The position numbers were made by a program, and so were the translations under genes. The notes below the pieces were generated by a model, which was not told the DNA's origin, searched no databases, and saw nothing but the letters and a program-made list of their open reading frames with translations. This document shows positions 1-5,214 of a stretch of DNA of 5,214 nucleotides, piece by piece (the first letter of the stretch is position 1; each line of letters begins with the position of its first letter). The stretch is from assembly GCA_964593515.1 (NCBI GenBank), contig CAZQJH010000108.1, positions 1-5,214 on the forward strand. Direction: 5' to 3'. This DNA is from JAXJYR01 sp964593515. Lineage in GTDB: Bacteria > Bacillota_I > Bacilli_A > Erysipelotrichales > Erysipelotrichaceae.

Positions 1-333
1 TGTAGCTTTTTCATCAGCTAATACTTCTTTAGCACTTGTAATCGCACTAGTTAAAACAGCTTTACTTTCTGCTGTTTTGTTTGTAGTATCAACTTTTTCA
101 GCTTCTTCAATAGCTTTTTCTAACTCAGCTTTATTTACTACTGGTTTTTTTACTAATGCGCTAATTGCATTAGTTAAAGCTTTAGCAGCAGCATCTACTT
201 CATCTTGCGTAGCATTTTCATTAGCTAATAATGCTTTCGCAGCACTTAAAGCTTCATCTAAAGCTTTAACACTTTCATCAGTATAATCAGCTTTATTTAC
301 TTTTTCAGCTTCTTCAATAACTTTATTTAAATC
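1..333 (-). repeat. Tandem FIVAR repeats, copy 2 (145-333) and copy 3 (1-135, cut)
   Basis: Two protein repeats with a 69-residue (207-base) period. Both contain IEEAEKV (1577-1583 and 1646-1652), followed by a second helix (SVKALDEALSAAKALLANE versus SKAVLTSAITSAKEVLADE) and, in the complete copy, a third (QDEVDAAAKALTNAISALV). At the DNA level a 20-base stretch, actttttcagcttcttcaat on the plus strand, is identical at 92-111 and 299-318. The third copy is open at the window edge, so more copies may follow. The likely role is a stalk or interaction module near the cell-wall end of the protein. Confidence 0.85.
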
Positions 334-3300
334 AGTTTTAACTACTGGATTAGGTTTTGGTGTTGAATCATCAACAATTCCATAGAATCTAATTTCACCC
401 ATTGAAGCATATTTGTTTGAAGTATCAGCTCCATAAGTTTCAATCGCTTCAAATTTCACATAACGTCCAGTTACTTCTTGATCAAATTGTGCACGTTTAA
501 ATCCACGATCATCATATCCACGACTTCCATGAGCCCATTCAAATGTACCTACTAAATCATCATCAGTAAAGTTGTTATCTTCACTTACATAGATTTTAGC
601 TTTTAAAATATCTCCATTGTGAGAACCACCAGTTCCATCATCAAAACGTGGTTTAAATGTAACATCACTTACTAAATAAGTTTTTCCTAAATCGAAAGTA
701 ATTGATTGTGGTAATTGCCCTGTACTTCCCCAATCTGAGTGCCACATAGTTTGATCATTGTAATCTAATACATTAGTTGCATAATCACTATCAGCTTCAC
801 TAGTTTTCGCAATAACACTTACTTGGTTTTTATTAGCTTCAGTATTGATTAATGTAGTTTCATCTAATACATCTTTAACTAAAACTAAGGCATTAGCTTT
901 CGTAACTAAATCATTTTTAAGCGCTAAAGCTTGTTCACTAGTTAATTCACTTTCCATAGCTTTAATCGCTGCATCTAAAGCTGTTTTAAAGGCATCATAA
1001 GTTTCTTTAGTATATTGACTACCATCTACATCTTTATATAAAGCAATAACACTTGCTAAAGAAGTTGTATCAACTACTTTATCTGCTACTTCCACATGTT
1101 CTTTTCCAAAAATATTAATTTCTTTAACTCCAACTCCATTACCAGCTGCTGCTGTATTTAAGGTATTGAAGTATAAACGAATATAACGATAATTTACGGC
1201 ATCAAAAGTAATTGTTTTAACTGGATGGGTTGCTCCATTGTTTTCCATTGTAAGATCATCAACAATCACATTCCATTCATTTGCATCATTACTTCCTTCA
1301 ATACGCCAAGAAGTAGGATAAATTTTATTAAAGAATGAAGCTACTACTTTATCAACATCATAATTAGCTTTAAGATCTAAATAAATCCAAGCATCACCAA
1401 TATCACCATTAGCATCTTTGATAAAGTTAGAATCCCATTTAGTATTTTCATCACCATCATTTACATTGTTTTTATCACCATCACTAGTACCTGAAACTTC
1501 CACACTAGCATTAGGTGCTAAATCACGATATTCTGGCATTACTACTCCATCTTCAACAATATTTTCTACATATTGTCCTAAATCACCACTTAAATCAGCT
1601 CCATATATATAAGCTAATTCATGAATAGCTACATCACCATCTTTTAAGAAAGTAACCTTGATATAGTCATATCCATTATTTTCTGGAAGATCAATAATAC
1701 TAGCACTTCCTTTAAGTGTTTCACTATATAATACTTTACCAGAATTATATGCTTCCACTTTAACTTCTACTTCACTACCAAAAACCATTGATAATTGTTT
1801 TACTTTTGCATTTTGACTTACTTCAAAATCAAATGAATCATTTGCTTTAGCTTTAAAGTTCCATGTACTCATTAAATCTTTATCTAAAGCATTAGCTTTA
1901 TTTCCACTAATTTCCGTTACAATTGGTGAATATGCACTATTATTTACATTTTGATTAATTCTAATTTCATGTAATTTTAAAGCATAATCAGAATTTTCGG
2001 TAACATAAATACGTAAATAACGTCCTACTTTTCCATTAGGATAAATATTTACATAACGATAAGGAACGATAAATTTATCATCATTATCTACTTTCCCAAC
2101 CGTTTCCCAATTTACTAAATCATTAGAAATTTGAATATCAGCTTGATATAAGTGTTCATTTCCATCACTCATTACTAATTCAATATCATTTAAAGTAATA
2201 AAGTTACCTAGGTCGTATACTAAATATTCCCCTTTGAATAATTTATTAGCACTAGTAAATGAAGTAGCTAAATCACCATCAAAGATATTATCATAACTTC
2301 CATTAGCTAATCCATTAGTTAAGTTAGATTCTACAAATGATAATGAAGCATCAAAATTTACTAAATTTACACTTAATTCATTAAGATTCACTTTAATACT
2401 ATTTTGAGTATTGTTAGATAAATAAACATATCGAGCAAAACCAGCTAAACCTTCGCTATAAACATTTTCAATTTGTCCATTAGTTGAAAAACAAATTAAT
2501 AAATCATCAACATTAGGTCCAACAATATTACCAACGTTTTGAATACTTCCTAAATCAATACCGATATATTCACCACTTCCTAATTCAATTTCACCTAAGT
2601 CATATAATCCACATGTAACTCCTGAATAAGTTAATGGAGTAGTTTTTAAAGCATCAATATTAGTATAAACTTTACCTTCTTGTTTATTTGCTGTTTCATT
2701 AATACTAAATTCACGAACATAAGTCCAGAAGTTTGGTTTAGTACCAAATCCAGTTGCATTTAAGTAATAACGTACATAACGTCCTTCAACATTAGCATTT
2801 TCTACTGTTACACTATTTCCATCCACAACTGCTTCAATTTCATGCCATTCTTTACCATCTACTGAATATTGTAATGTTGCATCATGGAAAATATCATGAT
2901 GAGTTTCGTTTTGTCCTTGAAGAATAGTAATATCTTTAATAGCTGTTACTTTTCCTAAGTCAAATCCAAAGTAATCCCCAGCTTTTTGATTTACTTGCCA
3001 TGTAGCATATGTGCTTGGATTTCCATCATATGCTTTCATTACATCAGCATTAATAGTCACTTCATTTCCACCCATTACCGCAATAAATTTAGGTTGAACA
3101 TTAGTTGGATCAATCATTGGTGTAATCGTTTCATTTAATTTAGTTAATGCCTTATTAACAAATGGATATAAGTATTTACTTCCTGCTTTACATGTAGTTA
3201 CGGCATTTTGATAAGTATATGCACTACTAAATTTAGTCGTTGCTACTGAGAAAGAAGTCCATGCGGTTGAAATATCATTATTAGCTAAAGCTAATAAACC

Positions 3301-5046
3301 ATTCATAGCATTTTCTCCAGCTGTTGCAACATCCATTAAAGCATTTAACCATGGATCTAAATCATTAATTAATCCTTTATTAGTACAATCTTTTCTAAAA
3401 GTAGTAATTGCATCTTGAATTGCTTTAAATTCATCACGTAATTCTTTAAATTCAGCACTATCTTGGTAAGTACCATTATTTAAAGCCGCTTCAGCTTTCG
3501 AAATTGTATCTTTTAAATATTCACTTTCATTATATCCAGGTACACGAGATGAACCTGAAGCATTTGATAAGTTACTAGCAATTTTGAAATAAGCATCTTT
3601 TACTTCTGGTTGTAAGTAATTAAATGCACTTTCCCAAATATCAATAGCATTATCACTATAGTTTGTATTATTCCATGTATAAGCTGCTAATTGATATAAA
3701 GCAACTTCACTAGCATATGGATAACGACATGGATTAGAGTGGAATGCTTCCATTCCTGTTACGTTATCACGAGCATAATAAGTAATATCTCCTAAGAAAA
3801 TACCACTACCACAGTGTTCATTAACTGGATAGTTTAACCAGTAATCAGCTTTATGTTGTGATTTTTCATATAGATAGTTGATTGATGTTTGATCAATTGG
3901 TGTATTAACATCATATCCTGTCCAGTAAATATTAATTGAATCATCTAATTTTTGTAATGATACTAATTCAGCTCCATTACCTGACCAAGATGTATTATAT
4001 CCTTGTGGACAGTAACTCATTGGTTCACAACCTTTAGCTTGAATATATTCTTTATTAATACGGTTTAATACTGTAACAACAACATCATGTGAACCACTAC
4101 CGAAGTCATCATTTAAGAAGTCAAATTTACGTACTCCAATATTATATAATTGATCTAATTTCTTAATTAAAGCATCATATCTTTGGTTATATAAATCACT
4201 ATTTAAAGTTAAACCACTAAAGAATGATCCCATATGAATCGACCATCCAAATTCAACTTTAGTCTTTTTACCTAATTCAACTAATTCTTTGAATTCATTA
4301 ATTTTATCATTTGGATATAATTGATTCCATTGACTAGTATGATAGGCATCACCTTTAGCTGCATAAACATAACTATTAAACTTGTAATCACGAGCAAATA
4401 GCATTAAATCTTTACGTTGTTCATGTGTCCAAGCTCCATAGAATCCTTCAATATATCCTCTTGTTTTAACTGAAGCATAATCTTCAATATGAGCATCTAA
4501 GAATTTATCGGCATTAAATGATGAGAACATCATTTTTAAAGTAGCTACCCCATAGAAAGTTGCATCACTATCTTTACCTTCAATAACCATTGTACCTTGG
4601 TTAGCATCTAACATATATGCATCATTTTGTTCATATAAGTTATTGTTTTTTAAGGTAATTTGATCAGCATATGTATCTACATAACCCTTAGAACCATCAA
4701 TACCAATTAAGATATTAGTTTTTCCATCTTGTTTAGTATCAAATTCTTGATAAGCAACTTTATAATCAGCTAATACTTCTTTTACATAATCGCTAGTATA
4801 GCTATCTACACCTTCTTCAATTACTAAAGCTACTTCATTACTTAATGTAAATGAAGTATGATTTTCATTATAAGTAATTGCTTGAGGAATTGGATAAATA
4901 GCATAAGCATTTTCATCATCAGAACAGTTATAATTTGGTGTTTGTGCACTATAAGCATATAGTGAAACTGGTGTTAATGATGAGAAAGCCATTGCTAAAG
5001 CCAACGTTGCTTTAATTGGCTTTTTAAAATTAGATTTCTGTTTCAT
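1..5046 (-). CDS. Secreted multimodular GH84 beta-N-acetylglucosaminidase (NagH/NagJ-like), C-terminus cut by window edge
   Basis: Translation from the ATG at 5046-5044 gives 1682 codons with no stop to base 1; the 3' end is missing. This start is chosen because AGGGAGG lies 7 bases upstream and a signal peptide follows at once. Family knowledge: GH84 enzymes release terminal beta-GlcNAc by substrate-assisted catalysis using two adjacent Asp residues. Seen: signal peptide 1 to about 34, GH20b-like domain about 48-191, GH84 barrel about 192-480 (RGYIEGFYG at 196-204, K231, catalytic D313-D314, WTGYDV, W403-N405, N438), helical region about 481-653, CBM32-like domains about 654-783, 899-1031, 1176-1316 and 1404-1557 with degenerate sandwiches at 784-898 and 1033-1152, and FIVAR modules at about 1326-1392, 1572-1634 and 1638 onward. 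Odd points: EGFYG-AW lacks the usual Pro, KDD is KGD (231-233), and Glu410 replaces a substrate-binding Asp. Trp codons are TGG and no in-frame TGA occurs, so the standard code fits. It is likely monocistronic at its 5' end. The missing C-terminus may hold an LPXTG anchor or dockerin; neither is seen. Exact substrate (mucin, O-GlcNAc protein, other) is unknown. The nagH/nagJ symbols are not assigned because orthology is unproven. Confidence 0.95.
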   Translation of the reverse strand, partial: MKQKSNFKKPIKATLALAMAFSSLTPVSLYAYSAQTPNYNCSDDENAYAIYPIPQAITYNENHTSFTLSNEVALVIEEGVDSYTSDYVKEVLADYKVAYQEFDTKQDGKTNILIGIDGSKGYVDTYADQITLKNNNLYEQNDAYMLDANQGTMVIEGKDSDATFYGVATLKMMFSSFNADKFLDAHIEDYASVKTRGYIEGFYGAWTHEQRKDLMLFARDYKFNSYVYAAKGDAYHTSQWNQLYPNDKINEFKELVELGKKTKVEFGWSIHMGSFFSGLTLNSDLYNQRYDALIKKLDQLYNIGVRKFDFLNDDFGSGSHDVVVTVLNRINKEYIQAKGCEPMSYCPQGYNTSWSGNGAELVSLQKLDDSINIYWTGYDVNTPIDQTSINYLYEKSQHKADYWLNYPVNEHCGSGIFLGDITYYARDNVTGMEAFHSNPCRYPYASEVALYQLAAYTWNNTNYSDNAIDIWESAFNYLQPEVKDAYFKIASNLSNASGSSRVPGYNESEYLKDTISKAEAALNNGTYQDSAEFKELRDEFKAIQDAITTFRKDCTNKGLINDLDPWLNALMDVATAGENAMNGLLALANNDISTAWTSFSVATTKFSSAYTYQNAVTTCKAGSKYLYPFVNKALTKLNETITPMIDPTNVQPKFIAVMGGNEVTINADVMKAYDGNPSTYATWQVNQKAGDYFGFDLGKVTAIKDITILQGQNETHHDIFHDATLQYSVDGKEWHEIEAVVDGNSVTVENANVEGRYVRYYLNATGFGTKPNFWTYVREFSINETANKQEGKVYTNIDALKTTPLTYSGVTCGLYDLGEIELGSGEYIGIDLGSIQNVGNIVGPNVDDLLICFSTNGQIENVYSEGLAGFARYVYLSNNTQNSIKVNLNELSVNLVNFDASLSFVESNLTNGLANGSYDNIFDGDLATSFTSANKLFKGEYLVYDLGNFITLNDIELVMSDGNEHLYQADIQISNDLVNWETVGKVDNDDKFIVPYRYVNIYPNGKVGRYLRIYVTENSDYALKLHEIRINQNVNNSAYSPIVTEISGNKANALDKDLMSTWNFKAKANDSFDFEVSQNAKVKQLSMVFGSEVEVKVEAYNSGKVLYSETLKGSASIIDLPENNGYDYIKVTFLKDGDVAIHELAYIYGADLSGDLGQYVENIVEDGVVMPEYRDLAPNASVEVSGTSDGDKNNVNDGDENTKWDSNFIKDANGDIGDAWIYLDLKANYDVDKVVASFFNKIYPTSWRIEGSNDANEWNVIVDDLTMENNGATHPVKTITFDAVNYRYIRLYFNTLNTAAAGNGVGVKEINIFGKEHVEVADKVVDTTSLASVIALYKDVDGSQYTKETYDAFKTALDAAIKAMESELTSEQALALKNDLVTKANALVLVKDVLDETTLINTEANKNQVSVIAKTSEADSDYATNVLDYNDQTMWHSDWGSTGQLPQSITFDLGKTYLVSDVTFKPRFDDGTGGSHNGDILKAKIYVSEDNNFTDDDLVGTFEWAHGSRGYDDRGFKRAQFDQEVTGRYVKFEAIETYGADTSNKYASMGEIRFYGIVDDSTPKPNPVVKTDLNKVIEEAEKVNKADYTDESVKALDEALSAAKALLANENATQDEVDAAAKALTNAISALVKKPVVNKAELEKAIEEAEKVDTTNKTAESKAVLTSAITSAKEVLADEKAT
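376..837 (-). other. CBM32 domain, best preserved copy (residues about 1404-1557)
   Basis: Seen: NVLDYNDQTMWHSDWG, LPQSITFDLGKTYLVSDVTFKPR, KIYVSEDNNFTDDDL, TGRYVKFEAIET and MGEIRFYG. The H1436-x-x-W1439 pair, with R1467 and N1477, resembles the His/Trp/Arg/Asn set that contacts terminal galactose or LacNAc in C. perfringens GH84 CBM32s. That comparison is from memory of the family and was not aligned here. Of all the sandwiches in this protein, this one most likely binds sugar. A Pro-rich linker (STPKPNP) follows. Confidence 0.88.
871..1071 (-). other. FIVAR-like helical module 1 (residues about 1326-1392)
   Basis: The segment runs SLASVIALYKDVDGSQYTKE, then TYDAFKTALDAAIKAME, then LTSEQALALKNDLVTKANALVLV. 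This is the three-helix FIVAR pattern: 'L...I....... YT..SW..L..AL..A', then 'a...v......L..Ai..L'. It separates the fifth and sixth beta-sandwich domains. FIVAR modules are usually spacers or protein-interaction modules in large surface proteins. It is more diverged from the two C-terminal copies than they are from each other. Confidence 0.75.
1099..1953 (-). other. Degenerate beta-sandwich (1033-1152) followed by CBM32-like domain (1176-1316)
   Basis: Residues about 1033-1152 look like a reduced discoidin domain (ANALDKDLMSTWNF, DSFDFEVSQNAKVKQLSMVF, IKVTFLKDGDVAIHELAYIYG). Residues about 1176-1316 are a good CBM32/F5-8C match: LAPNASVEVSGTSDG, NVNDGDENTKWDS with W1204, AWIYLDLKANYDVDKVV, WRIEGSNDANEWNVI, YRYIRLYF and GVKEINIFG. 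The first shows no recognisable ligand site. Confidence 0.7.
1954..2697 (-). other. Two beta-sandwich domains: a degenerate one (784-898) and a CBM32-like one (899-1031)
   Basis: Residues about 784-898 keep only fragments of the discoidin pattern (GEYIGIDLGSIQNVGNIV, GLAGFARYVYLS, LNELSVNLV) and lack the 'DGN..T.W' opening, so the fold is inferred. Residues about 899-1031 are closer to consensus: YDNIFDGDLATSF, EYLVYDLGNF, ADIQISNDLVNWETVG, VGRYLRIYVTENS and LHEIRIN. The usual Trp or aromatic residue after the DG(N/D) loop is replaced (TSFTS), so sugar binding is uncertain. Two cysteines (C812, C852) lie in the first half. Confidence 0.65.
2698..3087 (-). other. CBM32/discoidin-like domain 1 (residues about 654-783)
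   Basis: The F5/8 type C pattern is clear: KAYDGNPSTYATW near the start, GDYFGFDLGK, then LQYSVDGKEWHEIE, EGRYVRYYLNATG and a closing VREFSIN. These modules usually bind galactose or GlcNAc-type termini. I cannot tell which ligand this copy binds, or whether it is mainly structural, as the first sandwich after the helical region often is. Confidence 0.85.
3088..3606 (-). other. Post-catalytic helical region (residues about 481-653)
   Basis: This stretch is rich in Ala, Leu, Lys, Glu and Asn with helix-like patterns (for example SEYLKDTISKAEAAL and FKELRDEFKAIQDAI) and is poor in predicted strands. In GH84 enzymes of the NagJ/NagH type a helical bundle follows the barrel at this place and precedes the first CBM32. 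Assignment is by position and composition, so the limits are approximate. Confidence 0.7.
3607..4473 (-). other. GH84 catalytic barrel (residues about 192-480)
   Basis: The domain opens with RGYIEGFYG (196-204), followed by WTHEQR, YVYAAKGDAYH (226-236) and VEFGWSIHMG. The catalytic pair is D313-D314 in KFDFLNDDFGSG; from family knowledge the first Asp orients the substrate N-acetyl group and the second is the acid/base. Next come WTGYDVNTP and WLNYPVNEH (W403, N405, E410), then SNP (N438). By motif alignment these correspond to G135, K166, D242-D243, W337, N339, D344 and N372 of Bacteroides thetaiotaomicron GH84; that numbering is from memory. All are kept except D344, which is Glu here. Four cysteines fall in the barrel (C340, C346, C412, C440). 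Confidence 0.93.
4474..4905 (-). other. GH20b-like N-terminal domain (residues about 48-191)
   Basis: The mature protein begins AIYPIPQAITYNE, the typical opening of the GlcNAcase N-terminal domain (Glyco_hydro_20b type) that precedes GH84 and GH20 barrels. Further on come TNILIGIDGS and the segment DATFYGVATLKMMF (about residues 164-177). The latter matches the family's 'A.FYGv.TL.Q' pattern, although a Met replaces the common Gln. In known structures this alpha/beta domain packs against the barrel and is not catalytic. The boundaries are approximate. Confidence 0.8.
4945..5046 (-). other. Signal peptide of the GH84 protein
   Basis: Residues 1-34 show a basic N-region (MKQKSNFKKPIK), a hydrophobic stretch (ATLALAMAFSSL) and a polar end (TPVSLYAYSA). 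Cleavage is plausible after A31 (SLYA) or A34 (YSA). No lipobox cysteine is present: the first Cys is C41, lying beyond the hydrophobic core in a polar context. Sec export by signal peptidase I is therefore inferred, not lipoprotein anchoring. No YSIRK motif is seen. Confidence 0.85.
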
Positions 5047-5053
5047 TTCTAAA

Positions 5054-5060
5054 CCTCCCT
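5054..5060 (-). promoter_or_regulatory. Ribosome binding site of the GH84 gene
   Basis: AGGGAGG on the minus strand ends 7 bases before the ATG at 5046. It is a strong match to the 3' end of 16S rRNA and decides this start; the following residues form a signal peptide. Confidence 0.92.
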
Positions 5061-5068
5061 AGTAATCT

Positions 5069-5096
5069 ATAATAAATAGTAACACAAATATCTGAA
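5069..5096 (-). promoter_or_regulatory. Candidate sigma-A promoter(s) of the GH84 gene
   Basis: Two overlapping options lie between the upstream terminator and the gene. Option one is TTCAGA (5091-5096), a 16-base spacer, then TATTAT (5069-5074), matching 4/6 and 5/6 of the consensus hexamers. Option two is an extended -10, TG-T-TACTAT (5076-5084), without a clear -35. Either gives a short leader of roughly 15-25 bases. The AT-rich setting makes chance matches easy, so the exact promoter is tentative. Confidence 0.5.
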
Positions 5097-5099
5097 TAA

Positions 5100-5113
5100 T
5101 GAAAGCGTTTAAA
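5100..5113. promoter_or_regulatory. cre site (CcpA operator)
   Basis: TGAAAGCGTTTAAA on the plus strand matches 13 of 14 positions of the consensus TGWAARCGYTWNCW; only the penultimate C is missing. The opposite strand also scores 13 of 14. It sits 3 bases upstream of the candidate -35 TTCAGA, centred near -37 to -44 relative to the predicted start sites. From family knowledge, a CcpA site touching the -35 region normally represses transcription when glucose-like sugars are plentiful, which suits a glycan-scavenging enzyme. Confidence 0.68.
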
Positions 5114-5130
5114 CTAAAAAAGAAAACGAC

Positions 5131-5161
5131 AAAAAAAGTACTATGTTTTCACATAGTACTT
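5131..5161 (-). terminator. Intrinsic terminator downstream of tRNA-Phe
   Basis: There is a perfect 11-bp inverted repeat, 5136-5146 with 5151-5161 (minus-strand AAGTACTATGT / ACATAGTACTT), closed by a 4-base loop that reads GAAA in the minus-strand RNA, a stable GNRA tetraloop. A run of T continues to 5131 on the minus strand. It lies 11 bases after the tRNA CCA end and separates tRNA transcription from the GH84 gene. The polarity fits the minus strand only partly uniquely: the other strand also has As before the stem but no T-run after it. Confidence 0.9.
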
Positions 5162-5172
5162 CGATTGCAAGA

Positions 5173-5214
5173 TGGTGGTCCCGGCCGGAATTGAACCAGC
5201 GACACACGGATTTT
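5173..5214 (-). tRNA. tRNA-Phe (GAA), 3' half, cut by window edge
   Basis: Read on the minus strand: AAAATCCGTGTGTC (anticodon positions 35-36, loop, 3' anticodon stem TCCGT, variable loop), then the T-arm GCTGG-TTCAATT-CCGGC with one G-U pair. The 3' acceptor strand CGGGACC, discriminator A and encoded CCA follow. The bases NAA at 34-36, together with AAAATCCGTGTGTC, match the well-known Bacilli tRNA-Phe (anticodon GAA). Position 34 lies just outside the window, so Leu(UAA/CAA) is excluded only by the short variable loop and by similarity. The 5' half is missing. Confidence 0.92.

Noticed and set aside
77..286. Plus-strand open frame of 69 codons
   Set aside because: It is the antisense of the FIVAR repeats. 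The Ala/Ser/Phe-rich product simply mirrors the Ala/Lys/Glu codons of the real gene, and there is no convincing ribosome binding site or family resemblance.
1..318. CRISPR-like or mobile-element repeat
   Set aside because: The repeated bases follow codon phase with a 207-base period and encode FIVAR helices. They are protein repeats, not spaced CRISPR repeats or terminal inverted repeats.
1418..1612. Plus-strand open frame of 64 codons
   Set aside because: It lies entirely antisense to the CBM32-like region around residues 1146-1210 of the GH84 protein. It has no recognisable domain and no ribosome binding site, and the minus-strand frame explains the sequence fully.
1..5046. Possible alternative genetic code (TGA = Trp), considered because of the AT-rich, Mollicutes-like composition
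   Set aside because: The Trp positions I checked (for example W1204, W1435 and the barrel W403) use TGG, and no in-frame TGA occurs in 1682 codons. The standard bacterial code fits.
1..5046. Possible frameshift or pseudogene
   Set aside because: The frame stays open from 5046 to 1 with domain motifs in the expected order and no internal stop. The catalytic residues are kept.
5047..5130. Riboswitch or structured leader upstream of the GH84 gene
   Set aside because: The space between the candidate promoters and the start codon is only about 20-30 bases, too short for a riboswitch, and no stable hairpin is visible in it.

Overview
The window is AT-rich and comes from a low-GC Gram-positive bacterium (Bacillota). 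The coding sequence is strongly biased to A/T-ending codons (TTA, AAT, GAT, AAA, AGT). The Shine-Dalgarno site is strong (AGGGAGG). The partial tRNA matches the Bacilli-type tRNA-Phe and has its CCA encoded. The gene type, a very large secreted GH84 enzyme with CBM32-like and FIVAR modules, is typical of host-glycan-degrading gut Firmicutes such as Erysipelotrichia/Coprobacillaceae and of Clostridium perfringens. The genus is an inference and cannot be fixed from this window.

Layout, read on the minus strand (the direction of transcription). At the right edge (5214 to 5173) lies the 3' half of a tRNA-Phe gene. It is followed by an intrinsic terminator (5161 to 5131) with an 11-bp stem, a GAAA loop and a U-tract. 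Next is a short control region holding a near-consensus CcpA operator (cre, 5100-5113), two overlapping candidate promoters and a strong ribosome binding site. From 5046 to the left edge a single uninterrupted reading frame of 1682 codons fills the rest of the window and is still open at base 1, so its C-terminus is missing. No real gene is seen on the plus strand.

The protein is a secreted, multimodular beta-N-acetylglucosaminidase of the GH84 (NagH/NagJ, 'hyaluronidase'/O-GlcNAcase) family. In order it has a signal peptide, a GH20b-like N-terminal domain, the GH84 barrel with the catalytic pair D313-D314, and a post-catalytic helical region. These are followed by five or six discoidin/CBM32-like beta-sandwich domains in different states of preservation, with one FIVAR-like helical module between the last two, and then two tandem FIVAR repeats running off the window. 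The design fits an enzyme held at or near the cell surface that binds complex host glycans (mucin or glycosaminoglycan-like) and removes terminal GlcNAc. The cre site suggests it is switched off when preferred sugars are present. The active-site loops differ from the textbook GH84 consensus in several places, which is the most interesting feature here.
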